Position numbers and translations under genes: made by a program. From Bacteroidota bacterium (GTDB taxonomy: Bacteria > Bacteroidota > Bacteroidia > Cytophagales > Cytophagaceae): DNA of 64,000 nt. This document shows positions 9,598 to 20,700 of this stretch, piece by piece. The stretch spans positions 62,001 to 126,000 of the forward strand of contig JAEWYS010000001.1 of assembly GCA_023458555.1 (NCBI GenBank). The letters run 5' to 3'. The notes below the pieces were generated by a model, which had not been told where the DNA came from, searched no databases, and was given only the letters and a program-made list of their open reading frames with translations. The number at the start of each line of letters is the position of its first letter. Position 1 is the first letter of the stretch.

Positions 9598-9630
9598 TAT
9601 TTGATATTTCGAATAATCCGATATCAAATA
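9598..9630. promoter_or_regulatory. 10-bp inverted repeat between the amidase and lipoprotein genes
   Basis: TATTTGATAT (9598-9607) and ATATCAAATA (9621-9630) are perfect reverse complements with a 13-nt spacer. The site is in the 180-bp divergent intergenic region, 30 bp before the ATG at 9660. It may be an operator for either gene or a leader hairpin. No regulator is encoded next to it. Confidence 0.4.
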
Positions 9631-9659
9631 AATCTGAATATCTATATCGTACTATCATT

Positions 9660-10247
9660 ATGAAAACAGCATCGATTTATTCCTTACTTCTGTCAGTCTG
9701 TATCGTTATACTGGGAGGCTGTGGTAAGAAAGAGGAAGAGCCGGAACCGGATCTGTTTACTGTCAAGGTTGAAAGCTTTCTGCTGACTGATAGTGATTGG
9801 CAATGGTATGCCTTGTATGGCTTTAATGACGGATCGTCGATGATTGCTTCTTATTATACGCTGTACAATGATCGCGTGCTTCCGGCGCTTACTCAGAAGG
9901 TGCTTGATGAAGGGGGCGTACTGGTCTATTTTACTCCGGTTGCTTCGGATACTGCAACCTGGATACCTCTGGATGCCCGATTGTACAGTATGAAGGGTTA
10001 TTATATAAATTATGCGCATCAGATCTCTCCCGGAAAGGTCCGTTTACATTATTTCTGGACGGATGGGGCCAGTCAGGCGCCGGCCGGTAACCAGCTCAGG
10101 GATTTTTATATGCCTAATCTCCGGTTTAAGATTGTGCTGATCAATCGGCCGATAAACACCCGGGTAACTGAAAACTCTCTGCCTTCCATGGATGAGTTGA
10201 AAGCGATGAGCTATGAAGAGGTGGCCCAGATATTAAATCTTGAATAA
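9660..10247 (+). CDS. Lipoprotein of unknown function
   Basis: A 195-residue predicted lipoprotein. The ATG at 9660 gives a signal sequence with a lipobox ILGGC, followed by a charged GKKEEEPEPD linker typical of Bacteroidota surface-exposed or outer-membrane lipoproteins. The frame stays open upstream to 9558, but that part has no leader character. The mature domain (KVESFLLTDSDWQWYALYGF ... LINRPINTRV) resembles a small beta-sandwich family common as hypothetical lipoproteins in Cytophagales and Sphingobacteriia. I cannot give it a name. The end (MDELKAMSYEEVAQILNLE) is a short helical tail. It is monocistronic and followed by a terminator shared with the convergent YD-like gene. Confidence 0.78.
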   Translation: MKTASIYSLLLSVCIVILGGCGKKEEEPEPDLFTVKVESFLLTDSDWQWYALYGFNDGSSMIASYYTLYNDRVLPALTQKVLDEGGVLVYFTPVASDTATWIPLDARLYSMKGYYINYAHQISPGKVRLHYFWTDGASQAPAGNQLRDFYMPNLRFKIVLINRPINTRVTENSLPSMDELKAMSYEEVAQILNLE

Positions 10248-10356
10248 GCAGGGGCCAAAAACTGAAACAGCATGTCGAAAAAAATAGCTTGGTAAAGCAT
10301 GCGGAATTTTTATATAGCCTGACCGGAAAAATCGGGATAGGAAGGTGAAAGAAAAG

Positions 10357-10389
10357 AGAACATGCAGCTTTTCAAAAGCTACATGTTCT
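10357..10389. terminator. Shared terminator between convergent genes
   Basis: AGAACATG-C-AGCTTTT and AAAAGCT-A-CATGTTCT form a long stem with one mismatch and a tiny loop, about 110 bp after the lipoprotein stop and 12 bp beyond the stop of the minus-strand YD-like gene. On both strands it is placed to end transcription of the convergent pair. Confidence 0.65.
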
Positions 10390-10400
10390 GATGTTCGTAT

Positions 10401-11807
10401 TTACTGCTTGATAAACTTCAGTGTTTTTGCTTCTCCGTTTGCAGAGCGGATGGTGGCAAAATAAATGCCTGGTTGCAGGTCAGCCACCGAAATACGGGCA
10501 GAAGTTTCTGTCAGCCTTGTATCTAATACTGTCTGATTTCCGATGGTTGCGATGCTAATCTCCGAACCGGTCGGGATGTTTTCAAAGGAGATGACATCAG
10601 TTGCCGGATTGGGGAACAAGTTGAGTGAAGCGAAGGCTGCAGAAGACGGCTGGCCTGTAATTATGTCGATTGAAATAAAGTCAGAGAATTCCTGTTTGGT
10701 TTTGGTTACAGGACTTCCCGGTGAAATGTACTCACTAACCGTTTCAACTTTTTCGTCATTATCATTATAGGTATTGGTCAGAATATAGGCATAAACGACG
10801 CTCCATTCACCGGAATCATAATTCTCATCCTTAGTTCCTGCGTATTCTTCTCTGCTATCTCTATATTCTGTGCTTCTGTCACTATACACCCATTCGCCCT
10901 CTTCAAAAGATTCATTAATGGTGACGGTACTGCCATCTTCCTCCATGGTGCTGGTACTTCTGTACGTACCTGTCCATTCTCCTTCCAGATAGATCTCTTC
11001 AAGATACACGGTGGTTGTTCCATCAACGGTTGTCGACATACGCCCGGATACTTCTGTCCCTTCGTAATATTCGGTATAGTAAAGAGATTCAAAATCCCAG
11101 CCTTCGCCAGTACCGATAAAACTCCTCCACACAATATTTGTATATTCGTAGGTTTTTATCCATTCATCACCATTGTATTCGTATTCGGTAAGGGTGCGTG
11201 GCGCCTGCTCATTGTCTGAATAACCCAATACAAACCGCCAGCTTGCTATCCAGTCTTCTTCATCAGAATCGTAGTTCAGCTCGACCTCCTCGATAAGACG
11301 ATTCTGGATATCATACGTATATTGGGTTCTATGACCCCATCGGATTTCCCATTGGCTGTTTTGCCAGGCATAGGAAACGGACTCCAGCAGATTGCCCTGA
11401 GCATCGTAGGAGGTAGTTTCTTTTTGGGAGTTGATCCATTCAGTGCCTTGGTAGTACTGTTCAATATATTCGATACGTTCACCACGGGAATTATAAGAAT
11501 ATAAAACTATGCGGGAACTGTCTCCGGCAGTGCCAAGAGTCAGTTCGCTGATAACATTCCCCCGCTGATCATAGGTAAACTCCGTATAACCAGTTGCCAT
11601 CCAGTTTTCATCTGTATCAATCCAGTAAAAATTTTGGACTTTCTGCGGGAGTTTTTTCACGGCAGTTGTCCTTAATTTGCTGCTTTTACTGCGGGAGGAT
11701 TTACCGATCAGTTTATCCAGGCCTTTTCGGGACTGTTGTCCGGTATGGGCATTGCCGGCGCCGGTCAGCAGGGATAATACAAATAATGTTACATAAATTT
11801 TTTTCAT
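10401..11807 (-). CDS. T9SS cargo with short YD-like (RHS-type) repeats
   Basis: A 468-residue secreted protein. The signal peptide is MKKIYVTLFVLSLLTGAGNA. A basic linker (KSSRSKSSKLRTTAVKK) leads into about 60-330 of repeated segments of the form 'Y-x-Y-D-x-x-G-N/R-x-x-E' (FTYDQRGNVISELTL, YSYNSRGERIEYIEQ, TSYDAQGNLLESVSY, YTYDIQNRLIEEVEL). These look like degenerate YD repeats, in which each unit contributes a beta-hairpin to a shell or solenoid. The C-terminus from about 396 (LNLFPNPATDVISFENIPTG ... KTLKFIKQ) is a type A T9SS sorting domain. It is much shorter than true RHS shell proteins and has no core domain or toxin tip, so it is more likely an adhesive or structural surface protein. 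Function unknown. Confidence 0.8.
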   Translation of the reverse strand: MKKIYVTLFVLSLLTGAGNAHTGQQSRKGLDKLIGKSSRSKSSKLRTTAVKKLPQKVQNFYWIDTDENWMATGYTEFTYDQRGNVISELTLGTAGDSSRIVLYSYNSRGERIEYIEQYYQGTEWINSQKETTSYDAQGNLLESVSYAWQNSQWEIRWGHRTQYTYDIQNRLIEEVELNYDSDEEDWIASWRFVLGYSDNEQAPRTLTEYEYNGDEWIKTYEYTNIVWRSFIGTGEGWDFESLYYTEYYEGTEVSGRMSTTVDGTTTVYLEEIYLEGEWTGTYRSTSTMEEDGSTVTINESFEEGEWVYSDRSTEYRDSREEYAGTKDENYDSGEWSVVYAYILTNTYNDNDEKVETVSEYISPGSPVTKTKQEFSDFISIDIITGQPSSAAFASLNLFPNPATDVISFENIPTGSEISIATIGNQTVLDTRLTETSARISVADLQPGIYFATIRSANGEAKTLKFIKQ

Positions 11808-12223
11808 CAGATTAATGGTTATTGGTAATAAGATAAAAATAGAAGATGTTTTATGTGTTGATTTATAAAACCTTAGGAATATTGGCAGAAGATATATATT
11901 GAAATGTATATCGAAGGCATGCCTTGCGAATATAGGTATAAATAACTAGAAATGCTATCCGTGTTAATTTAACAGGGATTTGCCCGTATTTACAATGAAG
12001 ACAGTCAGATAAGATTACGCAATAGTGATCCGCTTTCTCACTGGAGAAAGTCGTCCGGCAACGTATTTTTTAGGATCGGCAGTTTTGTATGCTCCGGCCA
12101 TAGCCGGAAGTTGCTGAATAAAGATGAACCTATATGATATATGTCACGAAATGAAATGTGTAAAATCATTTTTGTATTAATCGGATGTGCCTTTTTTTGT
12201 ATATAGGCAAAGAAACTCCGATT
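11808..12223. other. Intergenic region, divergent promoters
   Basis: 416 bp without a gene, separating the minus-strand YD-like gene from the plus-strand symporter. It is A/T-rich near the YD-like gene. A small hairpin TCCGGC-CATA-GCCGGA lies at 12093-12108. I see no RNA gene or convincing operator. Confidence 0.5.
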
Positions 12224-13591
12224 ATGTCAGCAACCACCGATTATCAGCTCAGACCTGTAAAAGAATTGTATGATCAGATTCACGGGCTGGTCAAAAACAG
12301 ATTATGGCTGCAGGTAATAATCGGGATGCTTATTGGTGTACTTTTGGGTGGATACTTAAGCACCAATCCTTCATGGATAGCAGAGGAGTCGATTGAAACC
12401 CTGACCAACTGGATCGCTCTTCCGGGCAGCCTGTTTATCCGCATTGTTCAGATGATCATGATCCCTTTGATGTTCAGTTCCATTATTCAGGGTATTGCCG
12501 GCGGGCAAAACAAGGAATATTTGCTTACTGCCGGACCCAGAGTAATCGGATACTTTTTAATGACCTCGATCATAACACTGATTCTGGCAGTATCAGTCGC
12601 GTTTTTACTCAAACCCGGAAATTATATTGAAGAGGGAAACAGCCTGGCTAGTGAGATGCTGAATCTGGGAGGCATGCCGGAAAAGCCTGAATTTGGATTA
12701 AAGCAGCTGCCCACGATACTGACCAATCTGCTCCCCGAAAATCCGCTTGCATCCATGGTTTCGGGTGAGATGCTCAGCATAGTCATAGTTGCGCTTATTG
12801 TGGGAGTTGCGCTTGTCAATGTCAGTGAACAGACAGCAACACCTGTACTACAACTGATGTTTTCTGTGCAGGAGATAACCATGACAGTTACCCGCTGGGC
12901 CATGAAGCTGGCTCCGGTTGCAGTTTTCGGATTGCTTTGTCAGGTTACTTCCAAGGTTGGTCTGGAAACGATTATCGGATTATCCATGTTTGTTATTACC
13001 GTCCTGTCGGGTCTTTTGATGGTTATAATTTTTTATAATACTCTCCTGGTTTTTGTGGCGCGAGTCAATCTTATGAAATTTTATTCGGCTTCCAGAGACC
13101 TGTTACTGCTTGCTTTCTCGATGTCCAGCTCAGCAGCTGTAATGCCTCTTACGCTTAAGACAGCCGAGGAAAAGCTGAAAATAAGCCCTACAGTCAGCCG
13201 GTTTATTATTCCGGTCGGCACCTCCCTGAACATGGATGGTACAGCTGTTTTTCAGGCCATTGCTACTATTTTTCTGGCTCAGGTGTATGGGCTGAATCTG
13301 GATCTTATGAGTATTGTGCTGGTTATTGTTACTACGATTGCAGCTTCCATAGGGACTCCTTCAGCCCCGGGCGCCGGAGTGATTGTGCTGGGATCAGTCC
13401 TTGGAAGCATCGGGATTCCGGTTACAGCGATAGCCCTGATTATTGGTGTTGATCGTTTATTGGGGATGTTCAGAACGTCTGTAAACGTTGTCGGAGATCT
13501 GGTTGCCTGTATGATTTTTGATAAATATTACAGAAGGGGAAGCGAAAGTGTTGAGCTGAAACCCCAGATTGCAGAGCAGGAAGTTGCCTGA
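12224..13591 (+). CDS. Dicarboxylate/amino acid:cation symporter (SDF/DAACS family)
   Basis: A 455-residue inner-membrane secondary transporter of the glutamate/aspartate/dicarboxylate symporter family (GltP/DctA-like). It would import acidic amino acids or C4-dicarboxylates together with H+ or Na+. Many hydrophobic helices are visible, starting at LWLQVIIGMLIGVLLGGYL. The family hallmarks are intact: the re-entrant loop serine motif SMSSSAAVMPLTL, the NMDGTAVFQAIATIFLAQ helix with the cation-site Asn-Met-Asp, ASIGTPSAPGAG in the second re-entrant loop, and DRLLGMFRTSVNVVGD in the last helix. The start at 12224 is chosen over the upstream frame (12185) because it precedes the usual short hydrophilic N-terminus. 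It is convergent with porP and about 60 bp from its stop. Confidence 0.9.
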   Translation: MSATTDYQLRPVKELYDQIHGLVKNRLWLQVIIGMLIGVLLGGYLSTNPSWIAEESIETLTNWIALPGSLFIRIVQMIMIPLMFSSIIQGIAGGQNKEYLLTAGPRVIGYFLMTSIITLILAVSVAFLLKPGNYIEEGNSLASEMLNLGGMPEKPEFGLKQLPTILTNLLPENPLASMVSGEMLSIVIVALIVGVALVNVSEQTATPVLQLMFSVQEITMTVTRWAMKLAPVAVFGLLCQVTSKVGLETIIGLSMFVITVLSGLLMVIIFYNTLLVFVARVNLMKFYSASRDLLLLAFSMSSSAAVMPLTLKTAEEKLKISPTVSRFIIPVGTSLNMDGTAVFQAIATIFLAQVYGLNLDLMSIVLVIVTTIAASIGTPSAPGAGVIVLGSVLGSIGIPVTAIALIIGVDRLLGMFRTSVNVVGDLVACMIFDKYYRRGSESVELKPQIAEQEVA

Positions 13592-13605
13592 GCCGGTTAT
13601 CCATA

Positions 13606-13646
13606 TATGTTATGAGCTGTAGCTAATTTGCACAACTCATAACATA
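13606..13646. terminator. Hairpin between convergent symporter and porP genes
   Basis: TATGTTATGAG (13606-13616) pairs perfectly with CTCATAACATA (13636-13646) over a 19-nt loop, and a further GAGCTGT/ACAGCTC pairing competes with it. It lies in the 61-bp gap between the two stops. There is no T-tract, so termination is likely but not certain. Confidence 0.45.
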
Positions 13647-13652
13647 CAGCTC

Positions 13653-14732
13653 TTACCAGACATAGCTTGGTCTTCCGATGCTTTTATTATTGATCATACG
13701 AAAGCCAACCATAATTTCATGGGAAACCAGTCGAACATAGCGGTTACGCTGTGATACTGAAAGATCGTACGAATAGCCAAAGTCAAGCTTGTTGGCATAA
13801 GAGAAGCCGGCAAGAAATACAAGCGCCTCGGCTGCCCGGTAGGAAACTCCGGCCCATAGTAAATCCATATAGTTTATCTTACCAGTAAGGTCGGCAGACA
13901 ATTTTGTGCCCGGATAGTATCGTACAAGTGTAGAGGGTATAAAGGCAAATTCACTGCTAAGACCAACACGATAGCCGCCAGTTATAAAATAATGCGGCTC
14001 CAGCTGAGCCGTGGCCGAAACATACTGTTGTGCCCTGTTTCTGAGAGATACATTGGAGTACAGAATCTGATTGGCTGAAATACCGGCATAAAACTTTTCA
14101 GAGTAAAGCATAAAGCCAACCATGGCATCAGGAAATAATCCGTAGAGGTTGCCCTGGTTACCAATAGCAATATCATCAGGATTTTCCAGCTTGACCCTGC
14201 TTATGTCCATTTTGTACTGCTTGAGTCCGACAAATGTGCCCAGAGAGGCATACATTTTATTCGTAATCGGTACATGATAGGCATAGTTGCCATAGAACCC
14301 CATATTGGTAAACGGCCCGATCTGGTCACCGAGAATCTGAAGACCGACTCCATGGTGAGGACGTACCTTATAGCTTTGTGGCAGGTTGGGGTAAGCTGGC
14401 TTGGAATACCGGAAAATCCGCGCAATACCCGATGGTTCCATATCATTGCCTTTACCATCACGATTGACGATATCTTTATCTTCCCGGTTCAGTACTTTTT
14501 TACCCAGCTGGCTATTGGCCGTAATAAACAGGGTCTGAGGGGAGCCCTCCACGCCTACCCACTGACTCCGGTAGCCGGCTTTTACTTCCATGAAGTTTTC
14601 TGCGCCTCCGATTGCCGGATTAATTAGGTATGCATTCCAGATATACTGAGAATACATGGGTATTTGCTGACTAAATCCTAAAACCGGAAGTAGCAGGCCA
14701 ACGATGAAAAATACTATTCTCTTCATATTCAA
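13653..14732 (-). CDS. PorP/SprF family T9SS outer-membrane protein
   Basis: A 359-residue beta-barrel protein of the PorP/SprF family (TIGR03519). Features are a signal peptide (MNMKRIVFFIVGLLLPVLGF), the family N-terminal signature with QQIPMYSQYIWNAYLINPA followed by IGG, GYRSQWVGVEGSPQT, many amphipathic strands, and the last segment SHEIMVGFRMINNKSIGRP. SprF-type proteins are partners that attach or help export a specific giant T9SS type B cargo to the cell surface. Here the gene starts at the very next base after the stop of the giant adhesin (0 bp gap), a classic sprB-sprF layout, so this protein very likely serves that adhesin. Outer membrane location is expected. Confidence 0.9.
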   Translation of the reverse strand: MNMKRIVFFIVGLLLPVLGFSQQIPMYSQYIWNAYLINPAIGGAENFMEVKAGYRSQWVGVEGSPQTLFITANSQLGKKVLNREDKDIVNRDGKGNDMEPSGIARIFRYSKPAYPNLPQSYKVRPHHGVGLQILGDQIGPFTNMGFYGNYAYHVPITNKMYASLGTFVGLKQYKMDISRVKLENPDDIAIGNQGNLYGLFPDAMVGFMLYSEKFYAGISANQILYSNVSLRNRAQQYVSATAQLEPHYFITGGYRVGLSSEFAFIPSTLVRYYPGTKLSADLTGKINYMDLLWAGVSYRAAEALVFLAGFSYANKLDFGYSYDLSVSQRNRYVRLVSHEIMVGFRMINNKSIGRPSYVW

Positions 14733-17700
14733 TTATCTCACAATACTTACTGAGCCAGAAAGAGACTCTGAGTCAGGAGTTAGTTTTAGTACATAAAAAT
14801 ACGTTCCGGTTGGTAATTCTTTGCCATTGGCAGTACCATTCCATGGCCTGACTCCATTGGTCTGCCTGTATAGCAGCATACCCCAGCGATTGTATATTTC
14901 GAGTGAAGCATCGGGATATATTTCAATAGAGCGTATCGACCAGGTATCATTGGTTCCATCGTTGTTTGGAGTGAAGGTATTCGGGATATAGAGCTCAAAT
15001 TCCTCGACTACTTCCACGAGTACGCTGTCATATTTGGAGCAGCCGTATTCATTGGTGATTTTTACATAGTATGTAGTGGTATATTCGGGACTGACTACCG
15101 GGTTTGCAATGGATGAATCCGAGAGTGTAATATCCCAGTTCCACTCATAAAGAATACCTCCGCTTGCAGCCAGGGCCACAGATTTTCCTTTACCCAGCTC
15201 AATGTCATCACCTGCCGATGCCGAAGGTGCCGGCAGCATGGTATAGCTGCTGGAAGGCGAATAAACCGGAGCGCAGGCTCCGTTCTGTACATATGCTCTG
15301 TACAGGTACTCTCCCTGGGTATGAACAGGATAGATGCTATCCGTGTGTGCTGATTCAGGTACCACCGACCATTCGGCTGCTTCGGGAGACTTCATTTCCC
15401 AGTGTACTATAGTAGCCTGCCCGTATCCGCGCAGTATGATTTCAGACAGATCACCTTCCGGACAGGTTGTCTGGGCATCCGAAACAAGTGGTGTAATCAG
15501 ATCGGATACTACCAGTTTTCCTTCTGACGTATCAGCAGGAGCGCAGGCACCTGTAACTACTACTGAGTATATATTGCCATCCAGATCCGGAGTAAATGGA
15601 TTAATTACCAGTTCCCGGCTGGTGCTTCCGCTATAAATACCTCCGTTGGAGATGGCTGTGCCATTGACAAGCCACTGATAGGTCTCAGCATTCTCAGCCT
15701 GCACACCAAAGCGGACGGAGAACTCGGTAATACAGAATTGCAGTTCTTCCGCAAGCTCTTCGGTAATCGTTGCCGGGTAACCAGGATCCGTATGTTCTAC
15801 TACAGCTTCTTCCTCAAGAATGGTTTCACAGAAATACGGCATCGGGCCTTTTATCTTTATTTTGTATGATCCAGAACTGAGGTTTTGGAAGGTATGCGGA
15901 GTCATGTTATCATATTCCTGACTGAATTCAGACCAGGATTCTCCATTGGAGATGGCGAAGCTATAGCGTCCGCTTCCGCCATCGCCTAATACCATGACCT
16001 CTCCGTTGTTACTATTTAGGCAGCCTTCAGCAGGTTTGGTGACTATGTAGGCAAATGGGACAGATGGCTTCTGAAAATTTACGGTATTCAGAATTTCCAT
16101 ACATCCTGCTGCATTGGCATCACGCATCCTTACTATATAGCTGCCGTTGCTTAATTCGGTGAAAGTAAGATCTGAAATCCAGTTCTGCCCATCGATCGAG
16201 AACTCATAAGCTCCGCTTCCGCCAGTTGCATCTTCTATAAGGATGGTATGGCTGTCTATACAATAATTGGGGTCCTCAAGAACGGTGGCTGATAGTATCT
16301 CTGTTTCCTCTACCTCCACTTTGCCCAATGGCTTGCTGCAATGCGTTGCATCGGAGTTTCGGATATACAGATTGTACTCGTTGGCGTATAGATCGGTGAA
16401 AACAGAGGATGTCTGCCAGGTAAAACCATTTGTGCTGAATTCATAATTGCCGGTTTCGCCTCCTCTCGGATTGAGCACCTGGAAGGACGCGTCACTGCCA
16501 CCGAAACAAGAGGCTCCGATAATCTGTACTCCGTCAGTATGAAGCTCATAATCATTAATGGTTGCTTCTCCGATTTCTATTATACAGGCAGTTGCATTGG
16601 CATCTCTGATAAACACGGTATATGTGCCTGCATCAAGATCGGAGACAGCCTGGGTACTTATCCAGGTCTGCTGATTGTCAAAAGAGTATTCATAATTGCC
16701 GCTTCCGCCTTCTACTTCGCTCAGGATAATATTGCCTCTCAATGTTCCCGTACAGTTTACATCAGTACTGGTAAGTGTTGCAGAAATAGGAGCGGGGCTT
16801 GTGATGGTCACAGAACCGGCATTGTACAGACAACTGTTGTCAGCCTGATCACGCACAACAACAGCGTATGTGCCTCCGGACAAACCACTGACAGGAGAAG
16901 ATTCTGTCCAGCTGCTGCCGTCAACAGAATATTCATACAGACCGCTTCCGCCCGTAGCCAAGATAATGATGGAACCATTATTATCATTCGCACAGTCGAT
17001 GTTTGTGCCGGTTATGGTTGCGCTGATCGGATCGGGTTCTGTAATGGTTACTGTAGTCAGTGTTTCCATACACAGCGGATCGTTGACATCCCTGATACGT
17101 GCGGTATAAGATCCGGAAGCAAGACCGGTAAATTCGGGATTTGCCTGCCAGCTGCTGCCGTCAACAGAGTATTCGTACAGCCCGCTTCCTCCGGAAGGCT
17201 CATCAAAGCGAATAAGGCCATCGTTCCGGCCGGAACAGAGAATGTTCACAGAATTGATGGTTGCACTCAGAGTGTTATTACGGATAATATCAAATTCAAA
17301 TGATTTATTGCAGGAAGGGCTTGCTTCATCACGCACCAGTATGGTGTATGTGCCGATACCAAGGTTTTCAAAGTTGCCTGAAAGACTCCATGAACTTCCG
17401 TTATCAATAGAGTACTCATATGCTCTGCTGTCAGTACTTTCTTTGGTAAGGGCGATGACTCCGGAGTATTCGCCATGGCAGCTGATGTGGGTCAGATCGG
17501 CTGTTACGGAGAGATCCTGCGGCTCTGTTAATGTTACAGACTGGGCAGAGCCAATACATGATGTATTGTTGCCCTCGCGTACGAGTACAGAGTAGATGCC
17601 GGCTGGTAGTCCGGATAGTATATTGGAGCTGCCCCAGCTTACACCGTTGTCAGCGCTATACTCAAACGGACCGGTTCCGCCGGAAACAAGAACAGTGATT

Positions 17701-20700
17701 TCGCCATTGGCAGCGCCCAGGCAATCGGGATCATCGGATGATGTTGTAAATGTGAGCGGAGCCGGCTGATTTATAATTACGTCGGGAATAGTTGTGGAAC
17801 AGTTGTGATCATTGGCATCACGAACGATGATCTGATAAGTATCAGCTCCCAGATTTTCAATAAGAGCCCCAGGGAACCAGTTTGTTCCGTCCAGCGAATA
17901 TTCATAATCACCGCTTCCGCCGGTTGCGGTTATAGTGATAGAGCCATCTGTCTCATTTGCACAGCTTGCATCGGTGTGCGTTGCGCCTGCTGTCAGAGCA
18001 TCCGGTTCGGTTAAAGTGACCGTTCCCAATATTACGGAACATCCCTGAGCATCTGAAATAACCAGCGTATACACACCCGGAGCCAGATCAGAGTATAGCA
18101 GATCGGTTGCCGAAGTCGTATTACCGTCAATTGACGTATACAGCGTGCCGGTACCCCCGGACAGATTTTCAAATGAAACAGAACCGTTGTTCTGACTGTT
18201 ACATGTGATGTGGTTCAGGGTATAATCTGCTGCCAGAGCATCCGGCTGCGTAACTTCAGCGCTGAAGTTACGCTGACAGGTTGGAATATCCCTGTCACGT
18301 ACGCTTACCTGATAGGTGGCTGAAGTCAGGTTGTCAAATACATTATTGACACTCCATGTAGCACCGTTGTCTATGGAATATTCGAAGATTCTGCTATCAA
18401 CAGTTGTCAGATCAAGCGTAATGCTTCCGTCCGAGCCGCCGTAGCAGGTTACGTCAGCAACAACAGCATTGCCGGCAATGTCGGCAGGCTGTTCGATATC
18501 AACAGTTGTGCTATTGGACAGACAACTGATTTCAGAAGCTTCTCTTGCCTGAACTGTATAGGAACCAGCCGGCAGATTTTCAATCATTACGTCAGTGATC
18601 CATGTTTGTCCGTTGTCAATAGAATATTCAAATGGTCCCGTACCACCGGATACAGATATAGCCAGCTCTCCGTCGCTGACGCCAAAGCAGCTGGCAGGGC
18701 TGGTAACGGCAGAGACCGTAATTGCTGCCGGCTGATCGACTGTCTCGGTGTACAGAGGAGAAAGACAGGTATGATCCTGCATGTCCCGGATCAGTACCTG
18801 ATACGTTTGGGCGGCCAGCTCTGCAAAAGCCGGATCGGATGTCCAGGTGGCTCCGTTATCAATGGAATACTCATAGTTACCGCTGCCACCGCTTGCAATA
18901 ATTACAATTTGTCCGTCAGCTATGCCATAACAGCTAGTACTGGCAGGCGTTGCAACGGCGGTAATCGGATCAGCACTTTTTATAACAATACTTTCGGGAG
19001 AAGTAGTGCATGCAGCCAGCGCGTCTTTAAGAATAACGGTGTAGGTGCCGGGAGCCAGATTGTAAAAACTGCTGTCATCGGACCACGTTGTGCCATTATC
19101 AATGGATACTTCGTAATCACCGCTTCCACCATCCAGATTACGAAGAATAATGCTGCCATTGTCAGTGCCCGAGCAGGTGATGTCGGAAGAGGTGATTGCA
19201 GCATCGAGCGGAGCAGGCTGGTAGACAGAAATACTTACTGTTTGGGTACAGGTGCTTACTGCTGCATCCTGAATAAGTACGGAGTATGTGCCGGCGTGAA
19301 GATTATCAAAAGTACCGTCTGGCTGCCAGTTATTTCCTCCGTCAATGGAAAATAAGAAGGATCTTGTATCAGCCGGATCCGTTTCTACAGTGATTTTGCC
19401 GGTGCTTTCACTGTTGCAGGTGATGTCTTCTGTTGCAACGGTGTACACGATATCAGCCGGTTCTTCAACCACCACTGTGGCCGGATCCGATGTACAGGCT
19501 GGCTGATTAATTTCTCTTGCCAGAATCACGTAGGTACCGGCTGGTATATTATTCAGATCGGTGCCGGTGGTCCAGCCGGATCCGTTAACGGAGTACTCAA
19601 ATGGTCCGGTGCCACCGGAAATAGTGAAATTGACAGAACCTGTTGAAGCATCATAACAATCTGCGTCTGTTTTGCCCGTATTAACAACAATTTGGGCAGG
19701 CTGGGTGATAATTGTAGCTCCCAGAGATCTCAGACATCCGGGATTAGCCATGTCTCTTACCTGCAAATGGTAAGTATCGGCTATCAGGTTGTCGAATGTA
19801 TTGAAGGAGGACCATGTCGCTCCGTTGTCAATGCTGTATTGATATATGCCGCTTCCATTCAGCGCATGTATAGTGATGCTGCCGTTTGAGCCGTCAAAAC
19901 AGGTTACAGGTTCTGCTGAAGCTGTTGCTGTAAGCTCGGCGGGTTCTGTTATTTTAATGGCTTCAAGAATCGTTTTACAAAGATCATTACCCGCATGACG
20001 TATTTGCGGAATGTAGTTGCCCTGACCAAGATTATTGAATTCAGGGCTGCTTTGCCATGTTGCACCATTGTCTATGGAGAACTCATAATTGATGGTATTG
20101 GAAGGCAGGTTTGTAAATTCGATGCGGCCATTGGCAGCGCCGAAACAGGATATGGTATCAAAATCAATTTGAGCGTCCGGCCGGGGAGGCTCTGCAAAAG
20201 ATACGCTCTCAATGGTCAGCATACAGGCCGGATAGTCCTTGTCACGAACCAGCGCTGTATAGGTAGCCGGAGGGAGGTCTGTATACTCTGTCTGTTCTGC
20301 CCAGGTGGTTCCGTTGTCAATGGAGAACTCATAGGAACCCCAGCCGCCATACACATTTATAAAGCGGATAGCGCCGTTGTCAGCTTCAAAGCATGTAATG
20401 GTATCTTTGTCAATTCCTGCGCTCAACGGAGCAGGTTCTGTCAGTATTACATCCGGAACATCCAGTCTGCAGTCGGGCGCTATAGCGTCACGTACGACAA
20501 GAATATATGTATCCGGTGAAAGGTTTGTAAATACAGAGTCGTTGCTCCATGTATTACCAGCGTCGATAGAAAATTCATAATTGCCTGATCCGCCAAGCAC
20601 TCCGCTAAACTGAATGCTTCCGTCATCGGCCCCGGAACAGCTGCTGCTGGCTGATAGCGCGGTTGTTACGGACAGCTTGTCCGGTTGTGTGATCGGATAG

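Noticed and set aside
16539..19355. Long plus-strand open frames (about 250 codons) opposite the giant adhesin
   Set aside because: They are Cys/Ile-rich shadows of the repeated minus-strand coding sequence and show repeat-derived periodic motifs with no leader or domain.
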